From positions 40,565,538-40,629,537 of the forward strand of contig OW386289.2 of the NCBI GenBank assembly GCA_936432065.2: a stretch of 64,000 bases of DNA, read 5' to 3'. Below are positions 1-11,290 of this stretch, piece after piece. A program made the translations under genes and the position numbers. The notes beneath the pieces are model-generated. The model ran no database searches. It was not told where the DNA came from and saw only the letters and a list, made by a program, of their open reading frames with translations. Positions within the stretch are counted from its first letter, which is position 1. Each line of letters begins with the position of its first letter. The stretch is from Rutpela maculata (taxonomy: Eukaryota; Arthropoda; Insecta; Coleoptera; Cerambycidae).

Positions 1-295
1 ATTGTGAGTTAGGTATCTCTTCAAAGTAGGTGACCGATAACAATATTTCGATTACTTATAGAGAAAAATACCAAATAAGTATAAAAATCTTATTGTTTTC
101 CTCTTGGTGTCATTTTCCAATTTCACAAACTTCCGTAAATTCTGCCAAAAGCTAGTCAACTCGATGTCGAATTGACGTCGAATTTAAGTCAAATTGACCT
201 AAACAGGTATTAGTAACCAAATATATTGTGCGACTACAATTAAGATGTATGTGTAATTTTACCTGTCATAATAGCAATCAATAAATACATATATA

Positions 296-1116
296 ATGTA
301 TTTAAACATACAAAGTTTAATTAAGCATAAAACTGAACTATGCTGGATAATTCACCAAAAGAAACCAGCAATTATTTGTCTATCAGAAACACATATTACC
401 GAAGAAATTCAAGATAATGAAATATATATTGAAGGTTATAATGTTCTATGTTCATATTCAACTAGTCGCCATACGGGGGGGGGCCATCATATACATCAAA
501 AAGGAATATAGATATAAAATAATGATAAATGACTCCATAAATATGAACAGGTGGATAATCGGTGTAGAAATAACTATAAACAGGCATAAGTATTTTATAA
601 TCAGTCTTTATCACTCACCTAACTCTAACCACATAGATTTTTGACCAAATTAGAAGAAATTTTAAGTGATTTTTCAACAAAAACTGGTACATTGATTGTA
701 ATAGGAGACTTCAATATAAATATTGCTACAAATTCTCACTATTCTCGAAATTTGATAAACACTGTACAAAATCTAAGACTATATCAAATATGGATCAATT
801 CACTCGCATTACAGAAAACAGTTCGACAATCAAAGACCTAATAATTACTAATTCCAAATATATTAAATTCGAGGTTCTATCTACACCAAAAATCACAGAC
901 CACTCAATCATAACTGTACAATTAAATAATAATGCTATGGCAGAACCACAAAAAAAAGTAATCAGAGACTTCAATGACTTTAATGAAACACATTTTCAAT
1001 TAGATTTAATGGACACACAATGGATACCAAATTGTAATGATGTAAACACATTAGCCGGAAAATTAGTAATTAATCTAACTCAAACATTAAACGAGCATGC
1101 GCCAGTAAAAAAATAA
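296..1116 (+). pseudogene. LINE apurinic-like endonuclease domain, frameshifted
   Basis: This domain would nick target DNA to prime reverse transcription. Motifs appear in order across shifting frames: an N-terminal NIQSL segment, CLSETHI with the catalytic Glu (about 390), a YHSPNSN segment (about 615), GDFNIN (about 703-720) and TDHSII (about 895-912). These match the exonuclease-endonuclease-phosphatase fold used by CR1/L2/Jockey elements. Frame changes occur near 480, 640 and 800. The product cannot be made as one chain from this copy. A linker with a KKWWTNEI segment continues at about 1117-1336 toward the RT. Confidence 0.8.
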
Positions 1117-1336
1117 GAATTACAAATAAAGAGGGAAATAAAAAGTGGTGGACGAATGAGATAGGTCAAAAAATCAAAGAAAGAGATCATTTGTATAAAA
1201 CAGCTATAAGAACAGGTAACGAGCAACACTGGAATGAATTTAAAGAAAAAAGAAACATGGTAGTGACACTCATTAGACAACAAAAACAAATATATTATCA
1301 GAGAAAATTGATGAAGTTAAAGGAAACTCAAATGAA

Positions 1337-3092
1337 ATGTGGACGACACTAAAACTACTTTTAAATGAAAAAAGAAATGACAACAATAATGGAATAATTT
1401 TTGACAACGAACTAACTACAGATAATAAAGTAATTGCTAAGAAATTTAACAAGTTCTTTCTGGAAAGTATAGAAGAAATTACGGTACATTTGAATCCAAA
1501 TAAACATTATGATACAATATTGAATAACATGGAGAAGACCAATTGTAAAATGGAAAAGTTCAAAGTACTGGAAATAAAAAATTTAAATAACATTATAAAT
1601 CAAATGAAAAATAAACCCAATGGTATAGACGGCATAAATGTACACATTTTAAAATTATCATTTGAAGCAATAGGCAATCAATTTTTACAAGTTATAAACA
1701 CCAGTTTAGAAATAGGAATATTCCCAAACACTTGGAAGACGTCAACCGTAATACCTATTGAAAAGAAAAATAAAACAATTCGATGTGAGGAGCATAGACA
1801 CATAAATATGGTACCAGTCTATGAGAAATTACTGGAATTATCTGCTAATGAACAAATAATAGAATATATAGAAACCAACAACCTACTATCGAAATATCAA
1901 GCTGGATTTCGAAAACTAAATTCGTGCGACACTGCTTTACAAACAACATTATCAAGTTGGAAAAACGCCTTAAATGAGAAACAAATCATAGTGGTAGTTT
2001 TTTTAGATTTCCGCAGAGCCTTTGAGACAATAGATAGACAATTATTACTATTGAAGTTAAAAAATTACGGATTTGAACATAACATTATGAAATGGATGAC
2101 CAGTTATTTAGAAAATAGAACACAAACTACCAAATATAAAAATGATACATCCTTACCAAAAGAGACAATATTCGGTGTACCGCAAGGAACCGTTATGGGA
2201 CCTAATCTGTTTGTTCTATACATAAATGATATTATGAAATACGTCAGCAACTATTTGCTGACGACACATTGATATACTTAGTTGGTGATAATGTAGAATC
2301 GACTATAAACATAATAAATAGTGAGCTTAGAGAAATAGAAAAGTGGTTGGACATGAATAGCCTTAGCTTAAATACAGACAAAACTAAGTTTATGGTAATT
2401 AAAAGTAAATACAGCCGAGTAAACACAGTAAATAACCCAGGAGTAACCATAAATGGAACAAATATTGAGCAAGTTAATGAATTCAAGTATTTAGGTGTAA
2501 TTATTGATGATCATTTAACGTTCTCCGGACATGATCACTATATTACCAAAAAAAAGCTAAAAAAGTTAATTTGTTGGGACGTATAGGAAAAGATCTTAGT
2601 ACATGGACGAAAATAACCATATATAAAACAATTATTTTACCTCATTTCAACTTCTGCTCAACAATACTTTTTCTACTTAGTAATGCTGAAATAAATATGC
2701 TACAGAAGAAGCAAAACCAAGCATTACGAATTATTCTAAACTGTAACAAATATACAAATATAAAATTAATGCTTGATGCTACAAAGTTACTGGGAGTGAA
2801 ACAAATCATAACTTTAAATACAATGACTTTTATTCACAAAATACTACATGGATTAGTGCCAAAACATTTATCAGAACATTGTACCTTCGTGAGGAACATT
2901 CACGAACACGACACAAGATCAAGAGAAAATTTATATATTCCAACAGTACATACAAGATATAGCCAGGTTAACCTATTCCACAATGGATTTAAACAATATA
3001 ATGAGCTACCAATTTCTGTAAAAAACTGTGAAAGCCTCATGTTATTTAAAAATGTTTGTTATAAATATGTATTATCGAATGTCACTATTTAA
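1337..3092 (+). pseudogene. LINE reverse transcriptase and C-terminal region, frameshifted
   Basis: The RT core runs from 1337 to about 2590. It shows PNGIDGIN (about 1617), YQAGFRK (about 1897), FLDFRRAFETID (about 2001) and FGVPQGTVMGPNLF (about 2173). The catalytic FADDT box sits at about 2255-2270 in the next frame, immediately after the first RT frame runs into a stop. The thumb and C-terminal portion follow at 2269-2586 and 2571-3092 in two further frames. The catalytic aspartates are present, so decay is by indels rather than active-site loss. Function in this copy is lost unless the indels are assembly errors. Confidence 0.85.
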
Positions 3093-3223
3093 TATTTAAG
3101 TTTATACCACATGATTAGTTTCAAATTTCATTTATAGAATTAATTTCGTTGATATACAATAATGTAAAATGTGAAATCTAGCTTATGCTATTAATAAAGT
3201 ATTATTATTATTATTATTATTAT

Positions 3224-5013
3224 AGTCGATATAACCTAATTTCGAAGTCGTCTTATTCTTCACTTATGTCGATTCCACGTAGCGTCAACGTAAATTTTAC
3301 CAAAACATGCGACATTTTTGCGACTAAATATAATATACATAATTTAGGTAGTTTTGACGTCAAATAATACCTAAATGTTTGCTGGGAAGGTATCGAATAA
3401 TTTTATTTTGAGAAGATGCTTATAATACGAAGTTATATCTAAATATCAAATTCGGTTGTTCTATTTTAAAAATAAAAATTTTTCAGGTTTTTACTCATAA
3501 TTCCTGAACTATATTTTTAATATTTTTCTTTTGTTCATAATTCGCTCTATTTATTAGTTTCAGCCTAAATAATGGATTAAAATCCACTTTGAAGAACTTT
3601 TAGCAATTTTTTTTTTTGGTCAAATAAGTATTTTGGGGAAAAAATGCTGCATTTCTTGGTGCACACTTTTCGGTGGACACTGTATATGTACAGAAATAAA
3701 TGCACGAAACGCAATAGATACGATATCTCAGCTTCTGATTAATGTAGAAGAGTCTATAAATTTCTGTGCCAGTTGGTTGTCGATCCTCAGAGATGAAGTA
3801 AATAAAAACAAAACAAATATAATGTAAGTCTCACGTGACTATGTAAATACAAAAACAACAAACTGTCGTCGTTTGACATGCTTACAAGTGAAAGTTTTGA
3901 CAACGAAAAAATAAATATTTTCCTAAACAGCCCCCGATTTATTTTCTTTCATAATCATTTAACATTTTTTTTCAGTTTCTATACTTTTAGGCGTGAGACA
4001 TTTTGTACTAGAAGTATTAAAAACCAGCCTCTGTCTGGTCCTTTTGGCATAGAGGTTTCTTTCATCTAAATTTTTAAATATTTTTAAAGTGGCAAAATAC
4101 CCAACAAACATCAGAAATCAGATATTCATACCTTAATACATATTAATTTTCCTGGTTATTTCTAAATCCTCGTAAAATATTTCTTACTTTAATTAAAAGC
4201 AAGCGAAAAAGAATAATTCATTTGTAACTGTACTAGTGTTATTTTTTACAATAACGGTAAGTCTTCATTATTTCTTACACAGTATTACTTTCATAGAACG
4301 GAAAAAACATTAGAATATTGTATTTCTTGTGTATTAAATGTTACTGCCATGCTATTTGCATAATATTGCATACCATGTCAAAAACGTGGGTATCAAGTAT
4401 CATTGTTGTTTGTCATATAATTCCGGAGTACTACAACTGGACATTTCCTAATATAATAATTATATTATCGGAAATAGAAAATATCATACACGAAGTGCGT
4501 TTTCAGTTAAATAAATGTTTCAAAGTATATTTTAAAATGTGAGAATCTATTAAATTAGGCCAAATAAGTCTACACCAAAGATTAACTTTGAACCGACGCC
4601 AAAGATGGAAGATGGAGTCGTAAAATTACACCTTGAGGATTCTATCTTCCAATAATATGCGATTTGTGGAAACTAGTTGTTCCGTTTGTTGTAAAAAAGA
4701 TATTCGTCATAAAATAAAATAGGTGTGGGGAATTAACCAGCGGCTGAGAGAATGAGTGTTAGTGACGTCGTAACAACGTGGAAAGCATTTTCCGAAATTC
4801 TAGAAAATTTTTCAAAAGAGCTGCTGTAATTTTTAAACCACTGATCATGGAAGAAAATTATTTAAGCGATACTTTTGGGAAATTTTACAATATAAAGTAT
4901 TGATAATTATTGTTTACTACGTAAGAATAACGGGGACACTGTAAATCGTAAAGTATTAACAATATAGAAAAATTAATTATTTATATAAAAATTTTTATTC
5001 CCTACTATATTGA
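3224..5013. other. Intergenic, AT-rich, no supported gene
   Basis: No gene is supported. A short open frame at 3633-3827 ends with a segment (NAIDTISQLL then NKTNIM) faintly like the region after the catalytic box of a LINE RT. It is too short to call. The rest is AT-rich sequence with ordinary short frames. Confidence 0.5.
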
Positions 5014-5016
5014 TAA

Positions 5017-6990
5017 CACAGCCCCACAAAAAAAAATTGGAACTGCTATCGAGACAACTGTATGTAATTTTCGACGCTGAATCCGAATCCGGGGTCAAAA
5101 AAAATCGCACACCCCCAAAATCAACCCCGAGCGATAAAAAACACTTCCTAAACATGGTAAAAATTACTTAACGCTCCACGAATAGTCTTAAATCTCAATA
5201 AACCGAATTAAATATAAACATTCAAGTATGTAACGCATAAAACGGGGTTAACACTACTTTCCATTGAAAATCACCCCCATGAGTGGGTGAAAACTCAGAC
5301 AGGCAACTTAAAAAAAAAGCTTACGTTGCCCAGTTTTTTTGGAAAGAGTGAGTAACTGCATTAGTTCCGATGCGATGCTCAAAATCTACCCCCATAGAGT
5401 GGCCTAGATTAAAATTGCAAGGAAAATCGGGGACAAAAGGTAATAACAGAAATAATGAACGCCCCAATAAAGAGCCCAACTTGACGTATACTTCAGAGGC
5501 CATATAAATAAGTAATAGTATTTTCAGAGAATTCTTTTTAGGAGTCATCCAAGCAACTGCAATTAAATTTAGGGTTTCCGCCACTCTATGGGGGTACTTT
5601 TTGAGCATCGCATCTAAAATAACTGGGAATCGTAAGCTTTTTTGCAATCAATGCAGTTTTTTTAAAATTCCTGTTGTGTGAGGGATAGTTTTTACCCACT
5701 CATGGGGGTGATTTTCAATGGAAAGTATTAACTCTGTATTTATGCGTTATATACTTGAATGTTTATATTTAATTCGATTTATTGAGATTCAAGACTATTC
5801 GTGGAGCGTTAAGCCATTTTTACCCTGTTTAGGGAGTGTTTTTAGGTTCCAAAAAAGCTCCACAAAAAAAAATTGGGACTGCTATCGAGACAACTGTATT
5901 CCCATGTAATTTTCGACGCTGAATTCGAATCCGAAGTCAAAAAAAATCGTACACCGCCAAAATCAACCCCTAGCACTAAAAAACATTCCCTAAACAGGGT
6001 AAAAATGACTTAACGCTCCACGAATAGTCTTGAATCTCAATAAATCGAATTAAATATAAACATTCAAGTATATAACGCATAAATACAGAGTTAACACTAC
6101 TTTCGATTGAAAATCACCCCCATGAGTGGGTGAAAACTACAAACTACCCCTCACACAACAGGAAATTTAAAAAAACTGCAGTGATTGCAAAAAAAGCTTA
6201 CGATACCCAGTTATTTTAGAAATAGTATGTAACTGCATTAGTCTCGATGCGATGCTCAAAAAGTACCCCCATAAAGTGGCGGAAACCACCCCTAAATTTA
6301 AATTGCAGTTGCTTGGATGACTCCTAAAAAGAATTCTCTGAAAATACTATTACTTATTTATATGGCTTCTAAAAAGAATCGTCTAAAAATTCAGAAAAAG
6401 CATCTATATAATTTTCTGACTATATAGTTTTTTGACCAGCCGGTAGGGGTGGCGCATTGACAACCGCATACGAGTGTTGAATGCGGATTAAGTATACGTC
6501 AAGTTGGGCTCTTTATTGGGGCGTTCATTGTTTCTGTTCTTACCTTTTTTTTTCCCCGATTTTCCTTGCAATTTTATTCTAGGTTTCCGCCACTCTATGG
6601 GGGTAGATTTTGAGCATCGCATCGGAACTAATGCAGTTACTCACTCTTTCCAAAAAAACTGGGCATCGTAAGCTTTTTTTACAATCACTGCATTTTTTTA
6701 ATTTTCCTGTTGTATGAGAGGTAGTTTTCACCCACTCATGGGTGAGTTAACTCTGTGTTTATACGTTATATATTTGAATGTTTATATTTAATTCGATTTA
6801 TTGAGATTTAAGACTATTCGTGGAGCGTTAAGTCATTTTTACCATGTTTAGGGAGTGTTTTTTAGCGCTAGGGGTTGATTTTGGGGGTGTACGATTTTTT
6901 TTGATCTCGGATTCGGATTAAGCGTCGAAAATTACATAGGAATACAGTTGCCTCGATAGCAGTTCCAAAAATTTTTTTTGTGGGGTTGTG
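5017..6990. mobile_element. Four-arm fold-back element with CACAG termini
   Basis: The ends are inverted: CACAGCCCCACAAAAAAAA at 5017 and its complement finishing GTGGGGTTGTG at 6990. TAA lies immediately outside both ends (5014-5016 and 6991-6993), consistent with a 3-bp target duplication. Inside, the same arm of roughly 400 bp occurs four times in alternating orientation: forward from 5017, reverse to about 5850, forward from about 5858, reverse to 6990. Markers repeated in each arm are ATTTTCGACGCTGAAT, CTCCACGAATAGTCTT and CCCCCATGAGTGGGTG. No transposase frame is seen, so it is non-autonomous. The superfamily is not certain. Confidence 0.8.
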
Positions 6991-7519
6991 TAATATATAA
7001 TTTTAAGATAAAACTATGAAGAAAGGAGAAAATCGAGGAAACCTATATTGTCCGTCATTTTTTCAACATGGCGGCTGTAGCGGCAACAATATTTTTTTAA
7101 AGAAACTTTAATTAATGTTTGTGGCAGCCCCACAATTATACAAAAAACAAATTTCTTGTAAGTGTGGCTAGGGATATTGTGGCGGGATAACGCACATCAT
7201 CAATGAACTTAAAAATAAATAAATGAAAAAAAAATGTCAAAAACAATAGTTTTCTTTTAAAACCAAATTTCACTAAAAAGTAGAAAATATTTTTTTTCTG
7301 TGATTATAAGCTGATCAGAATAACTTGATAAACAGAAAACCATTGGACGTTCATAAAATGTAAACGTAAATTAAAATGATTAGACGAAGGTATATTTCAT
7401 GAATGCCATTGATTTAAATACCTACTGATAATTGTTTTCTTACCAATTGACGACAAAATGCAGTCATATTGTATGTTATTTGCTTTATTACCCCTCATTT
7501 TATTTTGATCTAGTATATT

Positions 7520-7669
7520 AGGTGTTTTCTTTCTACCAACAATCTTAGCTAAGCTAAGTAGTTTTAATGTCACACACAAACTGTGGTACATACACGAATA
7601 TTTCACTCATCAGGCGTGACTGAAAAACTACTTAGCTTAGCTAAGATTGTTGGTAGAAAGAAAACACCT
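7520..7669. repeat. Perfect 46-bp inverted repeat with 57-bp loop
   Basis: The arm AGGTGTTTTCTTTCTACCAA and onward at 7520-7565 reappears, apparently without mismatch, as its reverse complement at 7624-7669. Each arm contains the near-palindrome TTAGCTAAGCTAA. It could fold into a cruciform or RNA hairpin. It may be a tiny MITE or a short inverted duplication. Confidence 0.85.
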
Positions 7670-7719
7670 ATTATTTTAGTACCCTAATCCGAGGATTGTC
7701 TAATTATATCTATAGTATA

Positions 7720-9395
7720 AATACCCTAGTCAAATTAGAACAAATTTCGACGTTTGACGAAAAAAACTGATAAAGTGTTTAAATTTGGCAAATATGTTCA
7801 TTTAGGCTTACCTACTATTAAACATACTAAAAGTCCCCAGCCAAACTGTTGCGCTTGAGCCACCATCTTGGAGAAATGGCGGTCCGATTCAGTTTTCTGC
7901 TTATATCTTTCTAACCATTAGCGATATCGAACTTATGTTTATATACAAAATAAAGCTTATAAAATTCTGTATAAAAAGTGTTATATGCATTTCATCGACA
8001 CGTTTCAACAATTGTGAATATCACTCGTATATAATAAAAATATATCATTGTATTGTCATAAAATACGGGACAACTTTCAAAATGTCTTTTCTGTCAGTCC
8101 GTCTGCCTCTCCGTCTGTCATGTCTCTTGTAAGCTAAATAACTTAAAAAAGAAAAGTCTGGTTTTATTGAAATTTGGACAATAAATTAGTGTTAGCTATA
8201 AGAAGCCCCAGCAATTTAAAAAAAAATCGATCAGTAAGTACGTTATGATTGTAGGTTTAAGTGACATACTTGCAATTTTAATGATCTCCCGATGATACCA
8301 TCTTGATTGTCGAAACGTTGGTCAGTATACTGTGCAGTATCTCTGTATTTTTAGCATCTTATCAAAGGTGTTACAACACTCTTCACATGCCTTTTTTTCA
8401 TAAAATGTTTTATAACCTTTATATTTACTAATCGATTTTTTTCAAAATCAATAGAGTTCTTCCTTTAGTTAACACTAACTTACTGTTCAAATTTCAATAA
8501 AATTGGACTCTTCTCTTTTAAATTATCAGACTCACAAAAAGTGTCGTGGGCGAGCGTAGAGACGACTTCAATGTGAATATCAGTTGATATTCCATTGAAG
8601 CAACGTCGAGCGCGGTTAGTACTTGGATGGGGGGTCCCATCTTGGGAAATACAGTGTTCTCGTCCCACCTTCTAGCGGCTTGTATATCAGTGTATACGCA
8701 GAAGTTACGTTATTTCAGACGAGGATTACGTAGTGGATATACCATCCTTCGGAGGGGATGTAAAGCAGGCGGTCCCTTGTCTATTAAATGTTAGGCAAGT
8801 AAAAGATCCCTACTCTTCTTAAGGGAAGAGGTTCGGCAAAATTTCCAGGTTGGGGGTAGCTCGTCTCCTGGCGTAGGTGATAGGCCCTGGTAGCGGGCCG
8901 ACGTTAAATAGTTAAAAAAAAAGTGTCGTACAGAAAGACAGATGGACAAACTGACAGACTGACAAACAGATATTCGACGAATATTTTAAAGTTATTGGGA
9001 ATTCTAAAATTAACATAATAATATGAATTTTTTTTTACGAGTGATTTCCGGTTTAGAAATGTGTTGATGAAATGTAATTTCCTATTTTAGAAGATGATAA
9101 TAATAGATACGGAAAAATATTATATTACATTTTTTATAGAGAATTTTATAAGCTTTACTTTTTATTGGAGATTTAATTTCGATATCTCTAATGGTTAGCG
9201 AGATATAAGAAAAAAAAAACTTAATCTGAGCACCATTTTTTCAAGATGGCGGCGCGAGCGTAAGAGATAGAGTTGACGACTTTAAGTATGTTTAAACAGT
9301 GGGCCTTAATGAACATCTCTGCCAAGTTTCAAAACTTTAGGTATCAGTTTTTTCCTCTAGTCCTCCCTATTTAACTGGAATAATTTAGGTCCTTA
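7720..9395. mobile_element. Long-terminal-inverted-repeat element, split by a SINE
   Basis: Left arm (about 7720-8260) and right arm (about 8435-9395, less the SINE) are diverged inverted copies of about 500 bp. Shared landmarks are AAATTTGGCA/TGCCAAGTTT, GCCACCATCTTGGAGAAATGG against CCATTTTTTCAAGATGGCGG, CTAACCATTAGCGATATCGA and AAGCTTATAAAATTCT. Each arm carries a GTCTG-type microsatellite patch (8090-8125; 8930-8970 on the other strand). No transposase is seen. Without the SINE the element is about 1.3 kb. End positions are approximate. Confidence 0.75.
8548..8917 (+). mobile_element. SINE with 5S rRNA-derived head (SINE3 type)
   Basis: The first ~125 bp align with insect 5S rRNA. A central segment carries GCGCGGTTAGTACTTGGATG plus flanking GAAGCAACGTCGAGC and CTTGGGAAATACAGTGTT, covering the 5S internal promoter (A box, intermediate element, C box). 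An unrelated body follows, containing AAGTAAAAGATCCC, GGGAAGAGGTTCGGCAAAAT and GGGTAGCTCGTCTCC, then a short TTAAATAGTTAAAA tail. AAAAAGTGTCGT occurs on both sides (8536-8547 and 8918-8929), a perfect 12-bp target duplication. It would be transcribed by RNA polymerase III and mobilised by a LINE partner. It has inserted into the right arm of the surrounding inverted-repeat element. Confidence 0.9.
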
Positions 9396-9964
9396 TACAT
9401 TTTTTTCTATTTCAGAATGTTATAATAGACAATTAAAACTATCTTTGTTCGTGGGGCTTCTGGCAGTGGCAGTATAATGAGAGAAAAGATGGTAAGTTTA
9501 TATAAGTTCTAAAATCTTAGACATTTTGCATTTGAATTTTGTGCAAACTGCTGTTTTTACCTCTGTAACTATAATAAGGCTCTATAAAAAAAATATATTC
9601 TTTATTGTTTCATATTGAAATACTCGTTTCGGTAATGAGAAACTTCACCTTCAGTTTTTTTTTTGCTTAATTTTTAATTTAGTGTATACTTAGTGTCATA
9701 TTTTAAGTCTCATCGAAACTTTATTATTTTGTTAGAGATAGAATTCAAATGGTGTCCACGAATCAAGAGTGATACAAAGTTCAAATAATTTTAGAACCGT
9801 ATTCTGCATGCCCTGTTAGAATCAAATTCTGAATTCGTATCTTTATTGCTAATTCATGTTTTACAAAATAGTAGTTTATTTTCAATCGTCATCCTTTTTT
9901 TTATATTTTCAATAGTATCAATGAAGTTGTTCTAAAGATGTAAGCTATTAAAATTAAATTTAAT
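9396..9964. other. Intergenic, no supported gene
   Basis: AT-rich with no coding signal. A 13-nt match to the U4 snRNA 5' end near 9463 is discussed among rejected items. Confidence 0.5.
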
Positions 9965-10480
9965 TACTTCCACAACCAGTGGAAGTATGGTAACGACAAA
10001 AAAATTTTCAAAAATTTTTATTATACAGATAGGCTTAGAATGTCATGAAACGTTGAGATTTTAAATTTGAGCGAAAAAAAAATTTCTGTCTGTCGGTCTG
10101 TAACTTTTTTGTGCCCACGTTTACTCTGGAATCGTTTAAGATATTGACTTGAAATTTGGTACACGTATGTACTTTAACGGGATCTGGAACTAGATTATAT
10201 TTTCATCTTATTCCGTCGAAGGGTTGGGGGGTAAAATGTGATAACTAGGGGGTAGATTGGGGGTAAATCGGTAAATCAAGCAGGTAAGAGTCCATAAAAT
10301 TGGTATTTAGTGATACAAGAGAACCTAAGGTTTAAAAAAATTTTTTGGCATTAGCCACCCCCATTACCACCTCTACGCCATTATTAAAGGAGATGAAAAT
10401 AAAATTGTGATTTAGTGTGTGTACAAGAACCAAAAGTCTCAAAATATTTTTTCTACTTCATCCACCTCCACTACTATCCT
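9965..10480 (+). mobile_element. DINE-1/HINE-like element, copy 1 (truncated)
   Basis: It begins with the family hairpin end ACTTCCACaacCAGTGGAAGT, followed by GTAACGACAAAAA. Then come a short GTCTGTCGGTCTG tract, the core TTACTCTGGAATCGTTTAAG, TTGACTTGAAATTTGGTACA, and the CCACCCCCATTACCACC block. It lacks the 3' quarter of the family and stops at the palindrome starting at 10487. Confidence 0.8.
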
Positions 10481-10486
10481 ATAATG

Positions 10487-11290
10487 TATATTATAACAAC
10501 TTGAATGTTACCGCTGAGTTAATTTTAAAATAAATGAAAAGAATCTATTTTGCAACAAATAAATCTTCTTTTGTATTACGAAAAAAATAACTCAATGAAA
10601 TAACGATGAAAGATTTATATTTATACCCGGCTCCAATATAAAATGATTAATTTTGAATAAAGTATGTTTCCTCATATTGAATTTTTTATTGTTTTTAATC
10701 GAAAAAAATTATTTCATCAAAGTCGGCTGACGTTTTATACTTAGTGTGTGATTTTACATTCTGAACAACTTTTCTCTTTATTTTTTTTCATTTAGAAAAA
10801 TAAAGGTGTACTTATTTCTTAAATATTTGTTTACAAATCACCCTGTATATCTAAAATTATATTCTCATATACAGCTAATTATATATGTAACTATATTATG
10901 CTACGAGAATAACTTTAGGTATGCAGGAGGATTTTGAAACAAATATTTAAGAAATAAGTTCACCTTTATTTTTCAAAATGAAAAAAAAAAAATGAGAAAA
11001 GTTTTTCAGAATGTAAAATCACACACAAGGTATAAAATGTCAGCCGACTTTAATGAAATAATTTTTTTCGATAAAAAAACAATAAAAAATTCAATGAGGA
11101 AACATAATTTATTCAAAAATTCATCATTTTTTGGAGCCGGATATAAAATATTAATCTTTAATCAGTGATTTTTAAGTTTCAATTGAGCTATTTTTTCGTA
11201 ATATAAAAGTAGATTTATTTGTTGCAATATAGATTCTTTTTATTTATTTTAAAAGTAAGTGGGCGGTAACATTCAAGTTGTTATAATATA
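10487..11290. mobile_element. Large palindromic MITE, ~350-bp arms
   Basis: Ends are TATTATAACAACTTGAATGT on the left and its complement at 11271-11290. The arms match through CGGCTGACGTTTTATAC/GTATAAAATGTCAGCCG and GGTGTACTTATTTCTTAAAT against its complement. An unpaired centre of roughly 100 bp sits at about 10840-10930. There is no coding content. The ends lie in TA-rich sequence, so the duplication is ambiguous. A Tc1/mariner-type origin is possible but not shown. Confidence 0.85.

Larger units (their letters stand above)
296..3223 (+). mobile_element. CR1/L2-like non-LTR retrotransposon (LINE), decayed
   Basis: One LINE lies on the plus strand: AP-type endonuclease, then linker, then reverse transcriptase, ending in a short AT-rich 3' region and a TTA/ATT microsatellite tail (about 3198-3223). 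Endonuclease and RT appear in the expected order but in several frames, with at least five or six frameshifts. Several breaks fall in homopolymers, such as the G run at 475-483 and the A runs near 950 and 1110. No first ORF is seen upstream, so the copy is probably 5'-truncated near 290. RT wording resembles CR1/L2/Jockey-group enzymes, and the microsatellite tail fits CR1/L2 better than poly(A)-tailed Jockey. Clade is inferred. No target duplication was recognised. Confidence 0.85.

Noticed and set aside
9455..9490. GCAGTGGCAGTAT followed by AATGAG, like the 5' end of U4 snRNA
   Set aside because: Only ~13 contiguous bases match and nothing after them follows U4, so chance or a very short relic is more likely than a snRNA gene.
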